From NCBI RefSeq assembly GCF_002729955.1, contig NZ_PBYA01000032.1, positions 62,001 to 126,000 on the forward strand: DNA of 64,000 nucleotides. The letters run 5' to 3'. Source of the DNA: Salinisphaera sp. (GTDB lineage Bacteria; Pseudomonadota; Gammaproteobacteria; Nevskiales; Salinisphaeraceae). Below are positions 59,975 through 64,000 of this stretch, one piece after another (the first letter of the stretch is position 1; the number at the start of each line of letters is the position of its first letter). The notes beneath the pieces are model-generated. The model saw nothing but the letters and a program-made list of their open reading frames with translations. It was not told the origin of the DNA and ran no database searches. The position numbers and the translations under genes are program-made.

Positions 59975-61675
59975 ATGCGTCTATCCGCCTTTGCCCTGTC
60001 CACCACCAAGGAAACCCCGGCCGATGCCGAGATCGTGTCGCATCAGCTGATGCTGCGTGCCGGCATGATCCGCAAACTCGGCGCCGGCCTGTATACCTGG
60101 ACGCCGCTGGGCATTCGGGTACTGCGCAAGGTGGAGAGCATCGTGCGCGAGGAGATGGACGCCGCAGGCGCGCTGGAGGTGCTCATGCCGGCCGTGCAGC
60201 CGGCCGAACTCTGGCAGCAGAGCGGTCGCTGGGAAGCCATGGGCGATCTCATGCTGCGCATGACCGATCGCGCCGAGCGCCAGTACTGCTTCGGGCCGAC
60301 CCACGAAGAAGTCATCACCGACTACGCCAAGCGCGATATCAGCAGCTACAAGCAGCTGCCGGTGAACTTCTACCAGATCCAGACCAAGTTCCGCGACGAG
60401 ATCCGGCCGCGCTTCGGCCTCATGCGTGCCCGCGAATTCATCATGAAGGATGCCTACTCCTTCCATATGGACGAGGCCGACCTGGACCGCGAATATCAGG
60501 TCATGCGCGCAGCCTATGCCCGCATACTCGATCGCATCGGCCTGGACTATCGCATCGTCGCCGCCGACTCGGGCGCCATCGGCGGCGCCAAGTCCGAGGA
60601 ATTCCACGTCCTCGCTCACAGCGGCGAGGACGAACTGGCGGTGGCCGAGAACGGCGCCTATGCGGCCAATATCGAAGCCGCCACCACCCGCGCCAGCGAT
60701 ACCCCGCGCCCGGCCCCGGGCGGCGAGCTGCGCAAGGTGGACACCCCCGGCGTCGCCACCATTGCCGATCTGTGCGCTGCCCTCGAACTGCCCGCTGAAG
60801 CCACGGCCAAGGCGATCGTGGTCATGGGTGAGGACGACAAACCGGTGCTGCTGGTGCTGCGCGGCGACCACAGCCTCAACGAGATCAAGGCCGAAGGCAT
60901 CGACGGTATTGCCACCCCGCTGCAGTTCGCCGACGAATCGACCATTCGCGAACACTTCGGCGCCGGCCCCGGCTCGCTCGGCCCGGTGAACGTGAACCTG
61001 CGCGTGATTGCCGATTACGGCGTGCAGAACGCGGCCGACATGGCGGTGGGCGCAAACTACGACGGCGCCCATTTCGTGAACTTCAACTGGGGCCGCGACG
61101 CCGTCGAGCCCGAGTTTGCCGACCTGCGCAACGTCGTGGCCGGCGATCCGAGCCCGGACGGCTCGCCGCTGTCGATTCTGCGCGGTATCGAAGTCGGCCA
61201 CGTGTTCCAGCTCGGCGACAAGTACAGCCGCGCGCTCGAACTGAGCGTGCTCGACGAAAACGGCAAGTCGATCACCCCGCAGATGGGCTGCTACGGCTTT
61301 GGCGTATCGCGCATCGTGGCGGCGGCCATCGAACAGTGCTTCGACAACGCCGGCATCTGCTGGCCGACCGCAATCGCGCCCTTCGAGCTGGTCATCATTC
61401 CGATCAAGGCCGACAAGTCGGCGGCGGTACGCGAGGCCTGCGACAAACTCTATGCCGAATGCCGCCAGCTGGGCATCGACGTCGCCCTCGACGACCGCGG
61501 GCTGCGACCGGGCCCGATGTTCGCCGACGCCGAGCTCATCGGTATTCCGCATCGCGTGGTGGTCTCCGATCGCGGCATCGAGGCCGGCACGCTCGAGTAC
61601 AAGGGTCGGCGCGACAGCGAAAACAGCGAGATCGAATACAGCGTTGAAGCGCTGCGGCAAAAGTTGGGCCGCTAG
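59975..61675 (+). CDS. proS: Prolyl-tRNA synthetase
   Basis: A 566-residue bacterial class II ProRS. It starts [20 protein letters not shown], and has the core motif 2 region ([20 protein letters not shown]), an insertion editing domain around 230-380 and a C-terminal anticodon-binding domain. It charges tRNA-Pro and clears Ala-tRNA-Pro. The upstream TTTTTTGTAGAAT holds a -10-like TAGAAT. Confidence 0.98.
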   Translation: MRLSAFALSTTKETPADAEIVSHQLMLRAGMIRKLGAGLYTWTPLGIRVLRKVESIVREEMDAAGALEVLMPAVQPAELWQQSGRWEAMGDLMLRMTDRAERQYCFGPTHEEVITDYAKRDISSYKQLPVNFYQIQTKFRDEIRPRFGLMRAREFIMKDAYSFHMDEADLDREYQVMRAAYARILDRIGLDYRIVAADSGAIGGAKSEEFHVLAHSGEDELAVAENGAYAANIEAATTRASDTPRPAPGGELRKVDTPGVATIADLCAALELPAEATAKAIVVMGEDDKPVLLVLRGDHSLNEIKAEGIDGIATPLQFADESTIREHFGAGPGSLGPVNVNLRVIADYGVQNAADMAVGANYDGAHFVNFNWGRDAVEPEFADLRNVVAGDPSPDGSPLSILRGIEVGHVFQLGDKYSRALELSVLDENGKSITPQMGCYGFGVSRIVAAAIEQCFDNAGICWPTAIAPFELVIIPIKADKSAAVREACDKLYAECRQLGIDVALDDRGLRPGPMFADAELIGIPHRVVVSDRGIEAGTLEYKGRRDSENSEIEYSVEALRQKLGR

Positions 61676-61733
61676 ACGCCGATAACGATCGAGGATTGCT
61701 TACGATAGCCCGTGGCCATTCATGCCCGTATGA

Positions 61734-62408
61734 ATGGATGCGACGCGTATTGGGGGCGCGGGTTCGGCCGACAGGGGGGAGCAGGCTTTGTTCGAAACGT
61801 ATTCGCTGGCAGGCGTATCCGCCCGGCTCGTGCGCCTGGTTTCGGTGATGGCGCTCGGCTGGGCGCTGTTCGCGAGCACGCCCGCCCACAGTGCTGCCGC
61901 CCAGCCCGAGGCCGTCGATCCCGCCCTGCGTCAGGCGCTGATGAGCGCGGTCAAGGACTCGGCCACGTTCTCGAACCGCTTCGAAGCCGAAGTATGGCTG
62001 CTCGACATGTCCACGCGACTGCAACGGCTCATGCCGGACGTCGGCCGGCGTATGGCGCTGCTCAAGACCGTGCACGCCGAGGCGAGCCGCGCCGGACTCG
62101 ACCCGCAGGTGGTGCTATCGCTCATTCAGGTGGAATCGGCGTTCCAGCGCTTCGCCGTATCGTCGGCCGGCGCCATCGGGCTGATGCAGATCATGCCGTT
62201 CTGGATCGACGAAATCGGCCGGCCTGACGACAACCTCTTCGACATGCGCACCAACCTGCGCTACGGCTGCACCATTCTGGCGTTCTATCTCGACAAGGAG
62301 AACGGCGATCTCACCCGGGCGCTGGCGCGCTACAACGGCAGCCTGGGCGAGTACTGGTATCCGTCACGGGTGGCCAGCGCCCTCCAGGCCCGCTGGTACG
62401 CTCGCTAA
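61734..62408 (+). CDS. Lytic transglycosylase SLT-domain protein
   Basis: A 224-residue secreted protein with an N-terminal hydrophobic signal (LVSVMALGWALFASTPAHSA) and an SLT domain: catalytic Glu134 in LIQVESAFQ, then SSAGAIGLMQIMP and RYNGSLGEYWYP. It cleaves peptidoglycan glycan strands. This form is short, as in small MltC/EmtA-like or stand-alone Slt proteins. Confidence 0.92.
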   Translation: MDATRIGGAGSADRGEQALFETYSLAGVSARLVRLVSVMALGWALFASTPAHSAAAQPEAVDPALRQALMSAVKDSATFSNRFEAEVWLLDMSTRLQRLMPDVGRRMALLKTVHAEASRAGLDPQVVLSLIQVESAFQRFAVSSAGAIGLMQIMPFWIDEIGRPDDNLFDMRTNLRYGCTILAFYLDKENGDLTRALARYNGSLGEYWYPSRVASALQARWYAR

Positions 62409-62515
62409 ACAAGGTCTGACTGGGCTCTCGCGGGTCGTATTCGAGTCCGCCGGGCGTTGCGTTGTCGACGCATGCGCCGCAGGATAAGCCGCCGTTGAAC
62501 GACCGCTGGTACTTC

Positions 62516-63494
<979 letters not shown>

Positions 63495-63495
<1 letters not shown>

Positions 63496-63851
63496 TGCGC
63501 TGGTCTCGCTACGCACTGCTGCTGGCCGTACTCGGCAATATCGCCCTGATCGCGAGCCTGTTCTGGATTGCCGGCGTGCACACCATGGAGCGGCTGCTGC
63601 TGGCCTCGATCTTCAGCCTGCCGCTGCTGGCCTCGCTAAACGGCCTGGCCCGTGCCCGTATCTATACCGCGGCCTGGGCCTCGATGGCGGCGTTGTTCTA
63701 TATGGCCTATGCGATGGTGGAATATATCTCCGGCGCGCCCAGCATCGCGGTCGATCTTTGTCTTGGGGCAAGCATCGCCATGTTCGTGGGCACGGTGGTG
63801 TTCGCGAAGTGGGACGCACGCGAACGCGAAGCCCAGCGCCCTGACGCCTGA
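63495..63851 (+). CDS. DUF2069 membrane protein
   Basis: A 118-residue inner-membrane protein with four hydrophobic segments (YALLLAVLGNIALIASLFWI; LLLASIFSLPLLASLNGL; TAAWASMAALFYMAYAMV; VDLCLGASIAMFVGTVVF). It fits the DUF2069 family, often found behind wrbA. Function unknown. Its ATG shares one base with the wrbA stop. Confidence 0.92.
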
Positions 63852-63908
63852 GCATTGCCCTATTGATCCGTCATAAAGCGCGGCGCGCTGCGCTAACGCG
63901 GGCAGATT

Positions 63909-63948
63909 GTCCGCAAATGAACGCGAAGACACGCGAATAAAGCGAAAG
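63909..63948. repeat. Dispersed 40-bp repeat, copy 2
   Basis: Identical to 33272-33311 except one base; the first 32 bases match exactly. It lies in the gap after DUF2069 and continues into unassigned sequence up to the window end. Confidence 0.85.
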
Positions 63949-64000
63949 ACAGATCGTTCGACGGCCAGGCAGCCTGCGTTCAGACCAACTGCTGAACTTT

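Noticed and set aside
59981-61660. A 559-codon open frame opposite proS
   Set aside because: Antisense shadow of a certain gene.

Overview
The window is high-GC bacterial DNA from a gammaproteobacterium. The core gene orders support this: alaS-lysC-csrA beside tRNA-Ser/tRNA-Arg, pncC-thpR-recA-recX, hemA-prfA-prmC, lolB-(tRNA-Gln)-prs-rplY-pth-ychF and arsC-like-wrbA-DUF2069. A very acidic L25 tail and generally acidic proteins suggest a halotolerant or halophilic organism. A Salinisphaera-like genus is plausible, but the sequence alone does not prove it.

The window has two parts. About 1-28.25 kb is an accessory (defence) island ending at the 3' end of tRNA-Arg(ACG). From the left it holds: (a) a large unknown minus-strand gene running off the window edge, with an N-terminal HTH-like segment, divergent from an MBL-fold/beta-CASP nuclease gene across a palindrome-rich control region; (b) a two-gene block of 1106 and 2107 codons that matches Druantia type III (DruH plus the giant DUF1998 helicase DruE); (c) a decayed integrase start and a frameshifted ribbon-helix-helix gene; (d) a complete type I restriction-modification operon hsdM-hsdS-hsdR followed by a YgjP-type metallopeptidase, in which HsdS has two near-identical target recognition domains and an extra C-terminal domain; (e) an integrative module with a Lon-like AAA+ ATPase, a YhaM-like OB+HD phosphohydrolase, a tyrosine integrase, an excisionase-like protein, and a divergent HTH repressor with two palindromic operators.

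About 28.3-64 kb is chromosomal core: translation (alaS, proS, prfA, prmC, pth, rplY, ychF, hemA and four tRNAs), DNA repair (recA, recX, mutS), metabolism (lysC, prs, NAD-type isocitrate dehydrogenase), envelope genes (lolB, an L,D-transpeptidase, a lytic transglycosylase) and small conserved families.

The most interesting core feature is a tight three-gene operon at 52-56 kb: a PAS-PAS-GGDEF-EAL c-di-GMP protein, a double-domain KaiC and a KaiB. There is no kaiA. The two KaiC residues that carry the clock phosphates are Ala-Asn here, and a long coiled coil follows the second RecA domain. This looks like a non-circadian Kai module wired to c-di-GMP signalling. Other unusual points are tandemly duplicated and broken tRNA-Gln copies where ispE would usually sit, a 40-bp dispersed repeat, and no recognisable LexA box at recA.
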